In this document: positions 24,457 to 32,758 of the stretch, in pieces | Layout of the letters: the number at the start of each line of letters is the position of its first letter | Numbering within the stretch: the stretch's first letter is position 1 | Assembly: GCF_003130705.1 (NCBI RefSeq) | Contig: NZ_CP021355.1 | Location: forward strand, 620,001 to 684,000 | Source: Rhodococcus oxybenzonivorans | GTDB lineage: Bacteria > Actinomycetota > Actinomycetes > Mycobacteriales > Mycobacteriaceae | Direction: 5' to 3' | Length of the DNA: 64,000 nucleotides | The notes under the pieces: generated by a model | The model's database searches: none | What the model was told of the DNA's origin: nothing | What the model saw: the letters and a program-made list of their open reading frames with translations, nothing else | Position numbers and translations under genes: made by a program

Positions 24457-24710
24457 ATTCCCCGGATCCACTGCGCGGCAAGGTCGCCGCGCAGCTCACC
24501 GCCATGTCCGTACCCGGTGGCCCGCTGCACACCAAATCCGACACCAGCACGATGATCCGCTTCGCGGCATCCCTCACCCGGCTGCGGTTCCGACGCACCG
24601 TCATCGACCGGTATCTGGCGCGGGAAACGCCACCGGACTCTACGTTGCAGAGCGTTCCGCCGGCACCCAGGGCGCGGGTGTTCAACTGTCGGTGGCCGGC
24701 CCAGGGATAG
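24453..24710 (+). pseudogene. Zeta-like toxin, truncated before the P-loop
   Basis: GTG 24453 starts MNSPDPLRGKVAAQLTAMSV, then PGGPLHTKSDTSTMIRFAAS and RTVIDRYLARETPP, which lines up with the first 60 or so residues of the module 1 toxin (CRPGG ... RDAIVDAYLAEQTDV). The P-loop and everything downstream are gone. The frame ends in unrelated sequence overlapping the end of the nuclease gene on the other strand. The deletion probably came with acquisition of that gene. Confidence 0.6.
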
Positions 24711-25770
24711 GGGGCGGGGGGTTGTGGGGGTGTCGGACGTCCCGGATGGCGTCGGCGAGGTCCGCGGCTGTCGGTAGGGCGGGCCGGAGGTCGGCGGGCA
24801 GGGACCGGTGTGTGGTGTAGGTGCTGACGGCGAGCGGCGAGTCCAGACCGCGAAGGGCGTATTCGACGACGATGTCGTCGCGGTCGGCGGCGAGGAGGAT
24901 GCCGATGGTGGTGCCGTCGCCGTGCTCGGGTTTGCGGAGCAGGTCATCGACGGCGTTGACGTAGAAGTTGAGCTTGCCGATGTGTTCGGGCTCGGCGTGG
25001 CCGATTTTGAGCTCGAAGACGACGAAGCGGCGCAGGCCCAGGTGGAAGAACAGCAGATCGAGGTAGTAGTCGGAGTTGCCGACGGTGAGCTTGTACTGGC
25101 GTCCGACGAAGGAAAAACCACCACCGAGCTCGGTGAGGAAATGGGTGAGTCGGCCGATGAGGGCATCTTCGAGTTCGCGTTCGCTGTAACCGGCGTCGAG
25201 GCCCAGGAAGTCGAGGTTGTACGGATCCTGCAGGATTTCGTGGGCGAGGTCGGATTCGTGCGCCGGCAGCGTGGTGGGGAAGTTGTTCGGTGCGGCACCG
25301 ACACGCAGATGTCTGTCCGAGGTGATGTGGTGGACGAGTGTGGCACGGGACCAGCCGTGATGGGCCGCCTGGCTGGCGTACCAGTCGCGGACACGGGGGT
25401 CGGGGACACGGTCGAGGAGGACGAGGATGTGTCCCCACGGCAATTGCGCAGCAGGGTGCTGCGCAATGGGGTCGGGGTACGCGGTGGCAAGGGTGCGCAT
25501 GTAGACCAGATTGCGTTGCGACAGTCCTCGCATGCCGGGGAACTCGGTGCGCAGGTCGTCGGCGAGCCGGGCAATGACCCGGGTGCCCCACCCTTCCTCG
25601 TTCTGCCGAGCGCGGATCAGCTTCCCGATCTTCCAGTACAGGAGGATCAGTTCGGTGTTGACCTTGCGAGCAGCATGAACACGGGCGGTGCGGACCTGGG
25701 ACTTGATGTCCTCGAGTAACGCGCCGTAGCCGGCGGGCTCGATTTCTTCTGCTCGACTCATCGTCGCCAT
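24682..25770 (-). CDS. YhcG-type PD-(D/E)xK nuclease domain protein (DUF1016)
   Basis: 362 residues from ATG 25770; ATG 25761 (MSRAEEI) is also possible. The N-terminal DUF1016 domain is VNTELILLYWKIGKLIRARQ, then WGTRVIARLADDLRTEFPGM with the typical GLSQRNLVYMR. The C-terminal nuclease core is FVGRQYKLTVGNSDYYLDLL, FFHLGLRRFVVFELKIGHAE, then GKLNFYVNAVDD; the D and ExK residues are in place. YhcG-like proteins are DNA-associated nucleases often found near restriction or mobile genes. Complete, with a Pro-rich tail. Confidence 0.88.
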   Translation of the reverse strand: MATMSRAEEIEPAGYGALLEDIKSQVRTARVHAARKVNTELILLYWKIGKLIRARQNEEGWGTRVIARLADDLRTEFPGMRGLSQRNLVYMRTLATAYPDPIAQHPAAQLPWGHILVLLDRVPDPRVRDWYASQAAHHGWSRATLVHHITSDRHLRVGAAPNNFPTTLPAHESDLAHEILQDPYNLDFLGLDAGYSERELEDALIGRLTHFLTELGGGFSFVGRQYKLTVGNSDYYLDLLFFHLGLRRFVVFELKIGHAEPEHIGKLNFYVNAVDDLLRKPEHGDGTTIGILLAADRDDIVVEYALRGLDSPLAVSTYTTHRSLPADLRPALPTAADLADAIRDVRHPHNPPPPIPGPATDS

Positions 25771-26020
25771 CTTCTCCCATCCGACCGACAGATGGTGCAG
25801 CCGGGCGTACAGACATACATCCGGCCTCTGTATCGACCTCTAAGGCACCGGCTGGTCGTCGCTTCTCGAGAAGTGGAAAGACGCGGGGAACCGGCATTTA
25901 CGCAGCAAGCTGCTGCGCAAATAGGCATGCCGAGGTGAGGACGTCACGATCGCGGTCCTCAACCCCAGGCCGGCCTGGCGGGAATCAATCAGGACGGCTT
26001 ACTGGCCGGATTCATTTGGC
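25771..26020. other. Intergenic with small inverted repeats
   Basis: No gene. It contains CGCAGCA-AGC-TGCTGCG (25901-25917) and TGAGGAC ... GTCCTCA (near 25936-25961), possible regulatory or terminator hairpins without a T-run. Confidence 0.35.
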
Positions 26021-26164
26021 GTGACTACCGAGACTCCCGCATCGAGCCCTTACCTGCACGAACATCTGGTCGGCACCCTGACCGCGGCGGGGGTGCGGTC
26101 CGACGCACGACCGCACACTCCGGTGATTTTCGGTGCCGACACGGCCAAGACGGACGCGCCGTGA
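26021..26164 (+). CDS. Very small hypothetical protein
   Basis: GTG 26021 (VTTETPASSPYLHEHLVGTL), 47 residues, ending ADTAKTDAP and TGA at 26162. Its stop overlaps a GTG (26161) that opens a 66-codon frame. Codon choice is GC3-rich like real genes here. No family recognised. Confidence 0.35.
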   Translation: MTTETPASSPYLHEHLVGTLTAAGVRSDARPHTPVIFGADTAKTDAP

Positions 26165-26361
26165 TAATGGTTGAACAGGCACACCACCGGACAACACCAT
26201 CGATGCCACAGGTGCTGTCGCCGACCGGGGATAAGGACGGAACCGTGTCATCGACTTCCCCCTTGTCGACTGCCTCCTCGGAAGGGCTCATCGTTCGGAC
26301 GCAACCCGGCAGGGTCCGGATGCGTGGGCACCGACCCGGGTGGGTACCCCGTAGATGGTGA
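26161..26361 (+). CDS. Very small hypothetical protein
   Basis: 66 codons from GTG 26161 (GTGA overlap with the preceding small frame): MIMVEQAHHRTTPSMPQVLS, ending RMRGHRPGWVPRRW. It ends a few bases before ATG 26368. The arrangement suggests three coupled small genes, but the composition could also be chance. Confidence 0.25.
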   Translation: MIMVEQAHHRTTPSMPQVLSPTGDKDGTVSSTSPLSTASSEGLIVRTQPGRVRMRGHRPGWVPRRW

Positions 26362-26367
26362 TGTGAG

Positions 26368-26538
26368 ATGACCTCCCACGACGCGCTCCGACGTTGGATC
26401 GCGCAGCAGATGTGCCTTGACCTCGAGACCGCCGATCCGGCTGCCCTGGTCTACCTCGAGGAGGTGACGGCGGTGGCCGAGGCGGGCTACGTGCGGTCCC
26501 TCCTCGAGCTCGGGAGTTACCGTCCCTTGGTCGGTTGA
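26368..26538 (+). CDS. Small hypothetical protein (56 residues)
   Basis: ATG 26368, TGA 26536-26538. It reads MTSHDALRRWIAQQMCLDLE, TADPAALVYLEEVTAVAEAG, ending LLELGSYRPLVG. It is predicted almost entirely helical, with the amphipathic pattern of a real small protein. Unknown function. It follows the two smaller frames in the same direction. Confidence 0.5.
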   Translation: MTSHDALRRWIAQQMCLDLETADPAALVYLEEVTAVAEAGYVRSLLELGSYRPLVG

Positions 26539-26631
26539 CCTCCGGACAGGTCCCCGCCCGGTTGCGTGTCGAAAAGTCGATCCGACCCGAGGGCGTATTC
26601 TCTTCGCATTCAGCCAGATTCGTCCGCCCGG

Positions 26632-26913
26632 TCAGGGAGCGGGCGGGTGGTACTGCCCGTACACGCCGCCGGGGTGGCCCTGCAGGTACAGGTTGTGCTC
26701 GTAGGTCGCTCGCGCGGCGAGCTCCTGCCGTCGTACGTGCTCGGCACCCTGACGGGCGCGGTGGTTCTCCCACACTCCGATGCCGCCGTACGCGATCGCG
26801 GCGAGGGCAGCGCCTGCGGCGATCACCCACCAGTACTTGATGATCAACCCGAGCACGAACAGGACGCCCAGACCGGCCAGGACGGGATGTCGGGCAGCGA
26901 AAGACCGGCCCAC
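26632..26913 (-). CDS. Small membrane protein
   Basis: 93 residues from GTG 26913, four bases after the stop of the lipoprotein gene upstream. Two hydrophobic stretches (VLAGLGVLFVLGLIIKYWWV, IAAGAALAAIAYGGIGVW) are followed by a charged helix and a Gly/Pro/Tyr-rich tail (GGVYGQYHPPAP). Probably an operon partner of the lipoprotein. No family recognised. Confidence 0.6.
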   Translation of the reverse strand: MGRSFAARHPVLAGLGVLFVLGLIIKYWWVIAAGAALAAIAYGGIGVWENHRARQGAEHVRRQELAARATYEHNLYLQGHPGGVYGQYHPPAP

Positions 26914-26916
26914 GTG

Positions 26917-27300
26917 CTACTTCTTCGTCAGTGTGACGACGACCGGATCGCCCGCCGGCGGCGATGGTGCCCGGGCCCGGCTCAATGCTGACGGCGGTCC
27001 AGTTCGCGGCCATGATCACAAGGGTGTCATACGGGTCGGCGGAGGCGAGGGAGACGTTGGTCAGGCCGAACGTGGACAGTTCCTGTTGCACGATTTCACC
27101 GTTGCGTCCAGCGACGGCAGGTCGCGTGACCTGAGTCGGAACCGTGGTGGGCGCTGCGGTCGTGGTGGTGATCTTCGGTGCCAGTGCCGCGACCGCAGTG
27201 GTGGTCGGTGCAGTGGCGGCGGACTTGTTGTTGTTGCAGCCGCCAGCGAGGCCGGCGATGACGGCGGGGAGCGGGCGCAAGCGAAGGTGGAATACGAGGC
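26917..27300 (-). pseudogene. Lipoprotein with PASTA-like domain, frameshifted
   Basis: The lipobox LAGGC lies in LPAVIAGLAGGCNNNKSAAT, followed by a Thr/Ala/Pro-rich linker and a PASTA-like module (GRNGEIVQQELSTFGLTNVS, SADPYDTLVIMAANWTAVSI, EPGPGTIAAG). One extra G in the GGCGGG run (about 26952) moves the frame. Without it the protein ends GDPVVVTLTKK at TAG 26917. PASTA modules bind peptidoglycan fragments. The normal start of the signal peptide is unclear because upstream sequence belongs to a regulator remnant on the other strand. Confidence 0.6.
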
Positions 27301-27653
27301 GTTCCTGGCGACCTGTCCCAGCCGACAGCTCCTCGACCGGATCTGCGACAAGTGGGGACGCTGGTCCTGACGGTGCTGGGCAGCGACGGACCACGTGAGG
27401 GCGAAGACTGCATCGGCGAGCCGCGGCATTTGCGCTACCTGGAGCTGTCCCGCCGGCTGGCCGGAGTCAGTCAGAAGATGCCCACAACAGACGCTGCGCT
27501 CCCTCGAACGCGACGGCCTGCTCACCCGCACGGTGACGCCGCCGTGCCGGTCACGGCACCTACGAGCTGACTGACCTCGGACTCTCGCTCCACACCCTCA
27601 TGAGCGATATCAAGGCGTGGGTGGAGGTGCACATGGACGAAGGTTCTCGCTAA
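27278..27653 (+). pseudogene. HxlR-family transcriptional regulator, frameshifted
   Basis: KVEYEAFLATCPSRQLLDRI, CDKWG, then in another frame TLVLTVLGSDGP and RHLRYLELSRRLAGVSQKM; next frame QQTLRSLERDGLLTRTVTP; later YELTDLGLSLHTLMSDIKAW, VEVHMDE. This is the winged-helix HxlR fold (CP...LL..I..KW..LVL..L..G..R..EL.R.L.GVSQKML..TLR.LERDGL..R) in at least three frames. It may once have regulated the adjacent flavin-monooxygenase operon. Inactive as read. Confidence 0.7.
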
Positions 27654-27695
27654 CAGAAATGACTACGACACCCGCGTCGAATTAGCGCGCTGCAC

Positions 27696-28970
27696 TTAAC
27701 CACTCACGGGGAGTGGAGCGCCCTCGAAGCGTTCGCGGAGGGTGGATTCTGCGTACTCGTTCCGGAAGATCCCCTTCTTGCGGAGGAGCGGAACGACGTG
27801 ATCGACGAAATCGGTGAGCCCGGAGGGGAATCCGTCCGGCATGAGGTTGAAGCCGTCCGCCGCGCCCGCCAGGAACCATTCCTCGAAGGTGTCGGCGATC
27901 TGTTCGGGTGAGCCGACGACGAGCCGGTGGCCGAAGCCGCCGGCCTTGCGGAGCAGTTCGGACACCGAGTACCGGCTTTCGAGTGCCAGTCGCACGACGG
28001 CTTCCCGGAACCCGAGCGATCCGGGGAACGTCGGATCGACCGGAGCACGGAGCAACTCCTCCGGGATCGGCCGGTCCGGGTCGAGCGAGCTCAGGTCGAT
28101 GCCGAGCATGCCGCCGAGCCGTTCGGCGGAGAAGCCGTCGGCGGCCTTGGATTCCCAGTCTTCGTACCGGGCGATCGCCTCGGCCTCGGTGCAGCCCACC
28201 ACCGTGACGAGGCCGGGAAGGATCTTCACTGCCTGGGGATCGCGACCGGCGGCACGCGCGACATCCTTCACGTCCCGGTAGTGTTGCCGCCCGGCATCGA
28301 GTGTGAGCTCCGCCGAGAACACAGCGTCGGCGCTGCGTCCTGCCAGCGTGCGACCCTGCGGGGATCCGCCGGCCTGCACGAGCAGGGGGTGGCCCTGCGG
28401 CGACGGCGGCACGGGCAGTACACCGTGAACGTGGAAGAACTCCCCGTCGTGGTGCACCGGGTCCCGGGTGGTCGCCGATTCCCACAGTGCCGTCACGACG
28501 TCCACGAATTCCGTGGCCCGGCGGTACCGCGACTCGCGGTCCGGAATCCGGGAGCGACCGAAATTGTGGGCGGTCCCGGCGTGGAACGTGGTCACCACAT
28601 TCCACGCCACCCGTCCGCCGGACACGACGTCGAGGGAGAGGAATCGGTCCGCCAGGTCGAACGGATCGTTGAACGTCGTCGACGCCGTGCCGATCAGGCC
28701 GAGGTGCTCGGTCGCGCTCGCCACCACCCCGAGCACGGTGGTCGGTTCGAGGGCCCGCGTCGGCTTGACGGCGGGATCCTCGCGGAGCGCCGGACCGTCC
28801 GCGAGGAACAGCGCGTCGAGGGTGCCGCGTTCGGCGATCTGCGCGACCTCGGTGTAGTAGTTCGGGTCGATGAACGACGTCGGGTGCAGGTCGGGAGCCC
28901 GCCACGCGGACGGGTGGAAACCCACGTCCAGCACGTTGACGTTGAGGATGACCTCTCGTTGCGCGGGCAT
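27696..28970 (-). CDS. NtaA/SnaA/DszA-type flavin-dependent monooxygenase (luciferase-like)
   Basis: 424 residues from ATG 28970. The luciferase-like fold is typical of the NtaA/SnaA/DszA/SoxA group: LNVNVLDVGFHPSAWRAPDL, EVAQIAERGTLDALFLADGP, LIGTASTTFNDPFDLADRFL, SGGRVAWNVVTTFHAGTAHN, QAGGSPQGRTLAGRSADAVF and DGFNLMPDGFPSGLTDFVDH. These enzymes use FMNH2 from a partner reductase to oxidise amines, sulfones or related compounds. The start overlaps the stop of the metQ-like gene (TGATG). A close paralogue lies at 35799-37094. Confidence 0.9.
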   Translation of the reverse strand: MPAQREVILNVNVLDVGFHPSAWRAPDLHPTSFIDPNYYTEVAQIAERGTLDALFLADGPALREDPAVKPTRALEPTTVLGVVASATEHLGLIGTASTTFNDPFDLADRFLSLDVVSGGRVAWNVVTTFHAGTAHNFGRSRIPDRESRYRRATEFVDVVTALWESATTRDPVHHDGEFFHVHGVLPVPPSPQGHPLLVQAGGSPQGRTLAGRSADAVFSAELTLDAGRQHYRDVKDVARAAGRDPQAVKILPGLVTVVGCTEAEAIARYEDWESKAADGFSAERLGGMLGIDLSSLDPDRPIPEELLRAPVDPTFPGSLGFREAVVRLALESRYSVSELLRKAGGFGHRLVVGSPEQIADTFEEWFLAGAADGFNLMPDGFPSGLTDFVDHVVPLLRKKGIFRNEYAESTLRERFEGAPLPVSG

Positions 28971-29896
28971 CAGCCGGCCGGCTTCGCGGCCGCGCCGTCG
29001 AGATTGGTCTGGCTGCGGTCGGTGGCCTTCGCCGATTCGATGCTCTGCGCCACCCGGGAGAAGAACGGGTCGCTGTCGATGAGCTGGCCGATCCGCGGGT
29101 CGTGGTAGGTGTCGAGCAGCGGCGCGAAGTCGGGGTTGTCCTTGTTCGTCTCGTTGATGACGACCTCGATCCAGTACAACTCGTAGGCGGGGGCGTTGAA
29201 GACGATCTTGTCGTCGGGGACGTCGGCGAGGTCGAAGTTGGACCGCCAGCCCAGCGCCAGGTCGATGTCGGGGAGGGTGCGCGGCAACTGCGCCAGCGCG
29301 GCCTCGGTAAACTCGAACGACTTCGGGTTGTCCTTGACGTCGCGGATGGTCACGCGCGACGGGTCGACACCGTCCTTGAGGGTGAGCTGGCCGAGGTCCT
29401 GCAGGGTCTGCAGTGCCTGCGCCTGATTCGACGGGTCGTCGGGGATGGCGACCTTCGCGCCCTTCGGGAGATCCTCGAGTTTGCCGTACTTCTCGGAGTA
29501 GCCCGAGAACTTGAGGACGTACCAGTCTCCGGCCGCATACAGTCCGAGGTTGCCGTCCTCGTTCTGCACGCGCATCCATTCCTGATGCTGGCTGTGGTTG
29601 GCGTCGATGTCGCCTTGGGAGACTGCGAGATTCTTGAGCTTCGAATCCTCGATCTGGACGGGTTCGACGGTGATGCCGTGGTCGGGGGCGAGTTTCGCGA
29701 CTTCCTTGGCGAGCTTTTCGTCCAGGATCGATCCGGCGGTGTATCCGATCTTGAACGTGGTCTGCGGGCCGTCGCCCTCGGTGCGGTCGTTGCCCTCGGC
29801 CGCGCCGCACGCGGTGAGGAGGAGAAGGAGGGTGGCCGTCAGTCCGCCTGCCGCCGCAGCGCGGGCGCGCGTTACCGAGCGGGGTCGATTCGTCAT
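28970..29896 (-). CDS. MetQ/NlpA-type ABC-transporter substrate-binding lipoprotein
   Basis: 308 residues with a lipoprotein signal (LTATLLLLLTAC, Cys near residue 30). NlpA family: FKIGYTAGSILDEKLAKEVA, GITVEPVQIED, GDIDANHSQHQEWMRVQNED, AIPDDPSNQAQALQTLQDLG, LALGWRSNFDLADVPDDK. Family members bind methionine and other small ligands. Next to monooxygenases of the sulfonate/sulfone group, the ligand may be an organosulfur compound. It is followed 39 bases upstream by the permease gene. Confidence 0.9.
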   Translation of the reverse strand: MTNRPRSVTRARAAAAGGLTATLLLLLTACGAAEGNDRTEGDGPQTTFKIGYTAGSILDEKLAKEVAKLAPDHGITVEPVQIEDSKLKNLAVSQGDIDANHSQHQEWMRVQNEDGNLGLYAAGDWYVLKFSGYSEKYGKLEDLPKGAKVAIPDDPSNQAQALQTLQDLGQLTLKDGVDPSRVTIRDVKDNPKSFEFTEAALAQLPRTLPDIDLALGWRSNFDLADVPDDKIVFNAPAYELYWIEVVINETNKDNPDFAPLLDTYHDPRIGQLIDSDPFFSRVAQSIESAKATDRSQTNLDGAAAKPAG

Positions 29897-29935
29897 GGGT
29901 GTTGTCCTCTGATCTGGGTGGATGTGAAGGAAGGT

Positions 29936-30628
29936 TCAGCGCCGGTTGGTGAGGCGGGCGGCCAGATCGCCGACGAGCTGGATGACCTGGACCAGTACCA
30001 CGAGTGCGATGACCGTCGTGATCATCACGGTGTTGTCGAATCTGTTGTAGCCGTAGGCGATGGCGAGGTTGCCGATGCCGCCTGCGCCCACCGCGCCGGC
30101 GATCGCCGACATGTCGAGGATGCCGATCAGCGCGATGGTCAGAGCGCCGATGATCGTCGGGACCGCCTCGTGGAGTTGCACTTTGCGGATGATCTGAAAG
30201 TTCGACCCGGCTGAGGCCCGGCCCACTTCCACCACTTCGGGGGGAACGTCGCGCAGCGAATTCTCGATCAGACGCGCGACGTACGGCGTCGCGGCCAGCG
30301 TCATCGGAACCGCCGCGGCCTGCACCCCGAGCGACGTGCCGACGATGAACCGGGTGAACGGAATGATGGCGGCCATCAGCACCAGGAAGGGAAGTGATCG
30401 ACCGAGGTTGACCACCCAGCCCGCGACCGCGTTGACCGCCGGGTTGGGGAACAACCCGCGGGGAGCGGTGTTGTGCAGGATGACCGCCAGCGGAGTGCCC
30501 AGCAGGATGGCCAGGATCACCGTGATCCCGACCATCTGCACGGTCTGCTGCAGGGCGGGGAGGAACAGCTCGGGAAGTTCGTCGACCGGAGTCGAAATGG
30601 CGAGAACGGCAGTGCCCGGGGCGCTCAT
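29936..30628 (-). CDS. MetI-type ABC-transporter permease
   Basis: 230 residues from ATG 30628, overlapping the ATPase stop by four bases. About five to six membrane segments (TVQMVGITVILAILLGTPLA, WVVNLGRSLPFLVLMAAIIP, IGALTIALIGILDMSAIAGA, TVIALVVLVQVIQLVGDLAA), with the permease EAA loop around NFQIIRKVQLHEAVPTIIGA. It forms the importer with the flanking MetN- and MetQ-like proteins. Confidence 0.9.
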   Translation of the reverse strand: MSAPGTAVLAISTPVDELPELFLPALQQTVQMVGITVILAILLGTPLAVILHNTAPRGLFPNPAVNAVAGWVVNLGRSLPFLVLMAAIIPFTRFIVGTSLGVQAAAVPMTLAATPYVARLIENSLRDVPPEVVEVGRASAGSNFQIIRKVQLHEAVPTIIGALTIALIGILDMSAIAGAVGAGGIGNLAIAYGYNRFDNTVMITTVIALVVLVQVIQLVGDLAARLTNRR

Positions 30629-31641
30629 GCCGCTGCCTCCTCGGTGGTACGCGCGGATGTGGCGTTCTCGACCCGGGTTCCGTGCAGGCCCCACGACGAC
30701 AGCAGGTCGCCGACGGACGGATGCTCACCGGCCACCGAGATGGTGACCCGACCGGCCGGGCGTCCGCCGACCGATTCCACGGTCCCGGACAGCACCCCGA
30801 TCGACCAGCCGGTGGCCTTGCCGAGAAGTTCGATCCAGTTGGTGGGAACGGTGTCGGAGCCGTAGGTGACGTGCCAGAGCACGTCCCGGTCCGCCGTGGT
30901 GATGTGGGAACGGTCGGGGAGGAGGCCGACACCGAGTTCGGACCGGGGATCCCGGAGGAGTTCGATCACCGGGCCCGATTCCACCACCCGCCCCGCATCG
31001 AGGACGGTGACCACGTCCGCGACCTGCCGGACGACATCCATTTCGTGGGTGATCAGCACGATCGTCAGTCCGAGGTCGTCGCGCAGTTCACGAAGCAACG
31101 CGAGGATGGATCGGGTGGTACTCGGATCGAGCCCGGACGTCGCCTCGTCCGACACCAGGACCTTGGGGGCGAGTGCCAGCGACCGGGCAATCCCCACGCG
31201 CTGCCGCTGCCCGCCGGACAGCTGCCGAGGGTAGAGGTCGGCCTTGTCGGACAGACCGACCCGTCCGAGCAGCTCCTCCACCCGTGCTCGCCGCTCGGTG
31301 CGGCCAACACCGGCGAATTCGAGCGGCAGGGCCACATTCTCCGCCGCCGTGCGACGGGCGAGGAGACTCGACGCCTGGAAGATCGTGCCGATCGCGCGGC
31401 GCTGATCCCGGAGCCGGCGTTCGGACAGTCCCGAGACGTCGACACCGTCGAGCAGAATGCGCCCCTCGGACGGACGCTCCAGCAGGCTGATGATGCGCGA
31501 CAGCGTGGTCTTGCCCGCACCGCTCTGGCCGATCACCGCCGCGATCTGGCCTGTGCCGGCGGAGAAGTCGATGTCGTGGAGCACTTCGACGGAACTGGAT
31601 TTCTTCCCGAATCGTTTCGTGACGGAACGGACTTCGATCAT
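30625..31641 (-). CDS. MetN-type ABC-transporter ATP-binding protein
   Basis: 338 residues. Walker A IGQSGAGKTTLSR (near 39), Q-loop IFQASSLL, signature YPRQLSGGQRQRVGIARSL, Walker B KVLVSDEATSGLDPST, H-loop LITHEMDV, and a C-terminal NIL-type regulatory domain (VLWHVTYGSDTVPTNWIELL, SIGVLSGTVESVGGRPAGRV). The NIL domain in MetN senses the transported ligand. First gene of the transporter set, about 150 bases from the preceding gene. Confidence 0.92.
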   Translation of the reverse strand: MIEVRSVTKRFGKKSSSVEVLHDIDFSAGTGQIAAVIGQSGAGKTTLSRIISLLERPSEGRILLDGVDVSGLSERRLRDQRRAIGTIFQASSLLARRTAAENVALPLEFAGVGRTERRARVEELLGRVGLSDKADLYPRQLSGGQRQRVGIARSLALAPKVLVSDEATSGLDPSTTRSILALLRELRDDLGLTIVLITHEMDVVRQVADVVTVLDAGRVVESGPVIELLRDPRSELGVGLLPDRSHITTADRDVLWHVTYGSDTVPTNWIELLGKATGWSIGVLSGTVESVGGRPAGRVTISVAGEHPSVGDLLSSWGLHGTRVENATSARTTEEAAA

Positions 31642-31788
31642 GCTGAACCACCTGTGTCGGATGACGGCACCTCGGGTCGGCCGTCGGGACGGAAAATCCC
31701 GGCCCGCGAACGGGCCGGTCGATTCCCGAAACGATAGGCGTGGGTAAACGGAAAGTCATGCCTAAGAATCGACTTGATCAGAAGAACG
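31642..31788. other. Probable promoter region of the metNIQ-like operon
   Basis: A short spacer between the short luciferase-like gene and the ATPase gene, both on the minus strand. No clear terminator or consensus promoter can be picked out with confidence. Confidence 0.3.
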
Positions 31789-32715
31789 CTAGTTCTTCGC
31801 GCCCGGATAGACCGGACGGCGGTGGGCCGGTGCCGGCGCCGGTTCGGGCAGCCGCAGCGTCGCCCGGAGCGACCGCTGCCGGTACCCGCGGGGCCGAGTC
31901 GGCCTCGGCCACGCGGTGAAGCCGGCGTCGAGGTCGGTGACGGTCGCGATGTGACCGTCCACGTCGGTGGCGCCGGGATCGTCGGCGACGAACAGCGATG
32001 CGCGCTCACGCACAGCCGGCCCGTGACGGTCGACCTGGCTGCCGTCCAGCACGACGATGTCGGAAACCTCGGCTGCGGAGACCATGTCGTCGCCGTCCTG
32101 CGCCCACCACGCGACGGGAATCTTCTGCTGCGGCGGGGTGGGGACGTTGAGGGGGCCGGTGATGTCGAAGATCCCGCGGTGGTCGGCGTAGACGATCCGG
32201 TCGGAATCGGCGAAACGCAGGTCGTGCGGGCGCCCACGGATCGTGTCGGCCGGCCAGCTCTCCCACAGGGTGCGGGTGGCGTGGATCGCATCGGTCGTGG
32301 CTGCGGGACTCGGCCCGGCATCGATCCACACCCCTTCCCGAGTCAGGTTGTCCGGCGCCGATCGGTCTTCCACACCGGTGAGCCAGCCGACCCGGCCGCG
32401 GCTGGTGTGATCGAGCGATGCGAGTCGGCGAGCCAGGTTGTACGGGTGGTCGAGGTGGGGGACCGCGGTGACGAACACACCGACGTCGTCGGTGGCGGCG
32501 ATCAAGGCCGCGGCGGACACGCTGGGCGACAGCGCGGCAGTGGGTCGGGGAGCGGTCCGCGACACCCGCTCGACGCCGAGCAGGACGAAGTCCGCGCCCG
32601 TGCGGGTGATGAATGCGGCGAGTTCGTCGACCCGGCCGCGGCGAATCGCGTCGACGAGCAGATGCTCACCGAGTGCGAGGCCGTAGAAGGTCCTGCTGCG
32701 CTGGATCACACTCAT
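31789..32715 (-). CDS. Short luciferase-like (LLM) flavin oxidoreductase
   Basis: 308 residues from ATG 32715, chosen because GGGAGAC lies just upstream; an ATG 54 bases further out would also be in frame. LLM features: AAFITRTGADFVLLGVERVS, VGVFVTAVPHLDHPYNLARR, LASLDHTSRGRVGWLTGVED, ATRTLWESWPADTIRGRPHD, GIFDITGPLNVPTPPQQKIP. It ends in a Pro/Arg-rich tail. It pairs by similarity with 33628-34524 across the divergent promoter. The substrate is not known. Confidence 0.85.
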   Translation of the reverse strand: MSVIQRSRTFYGLALGEHLLVDAIRRGRVDELAAFITRTGADFVLLGVERVSRTAPRPTAALSPSVSAAALIAATDDVGVFVTAVPHLDHPYNLARRLASLDHTSRGRVGWLTGVEDRSAPDNLTREGVWIDAGPSPAATTDAIHATRTLWESWPADTIRGRPHDLRFADSDRIVYADHRGIFDITGPLNVPTPPQQKIPVAWWAQDGDDMVSAAEVSDIVVLDGSQVDRHGPAVRERASLFVADDPGATDVDGHIATVTDLDAGFTAWPRPTRPRGYRQRSLRATLRLPEPAPAPAHRRPVYPGAKN

Positions 32716-32758
32716 CGAAGGTCTCCCGTTGTCGGTTCGAGGGTCTGCTGTCGTGATG

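Noticed and set aside
24808..25719. 303-codon plus-strand Glu/Val-rich frame
   Set aside because: Antisense of the YhcG-type nuclease with intact nuclease motifs.
27696..30932. 1078-codon minus-strand open frame as one giant protein
   Set aside because: Only the last 424 codons encode the LLM enzyme. The rest is a shadow of the metQ- and metI-like genes in another frame.
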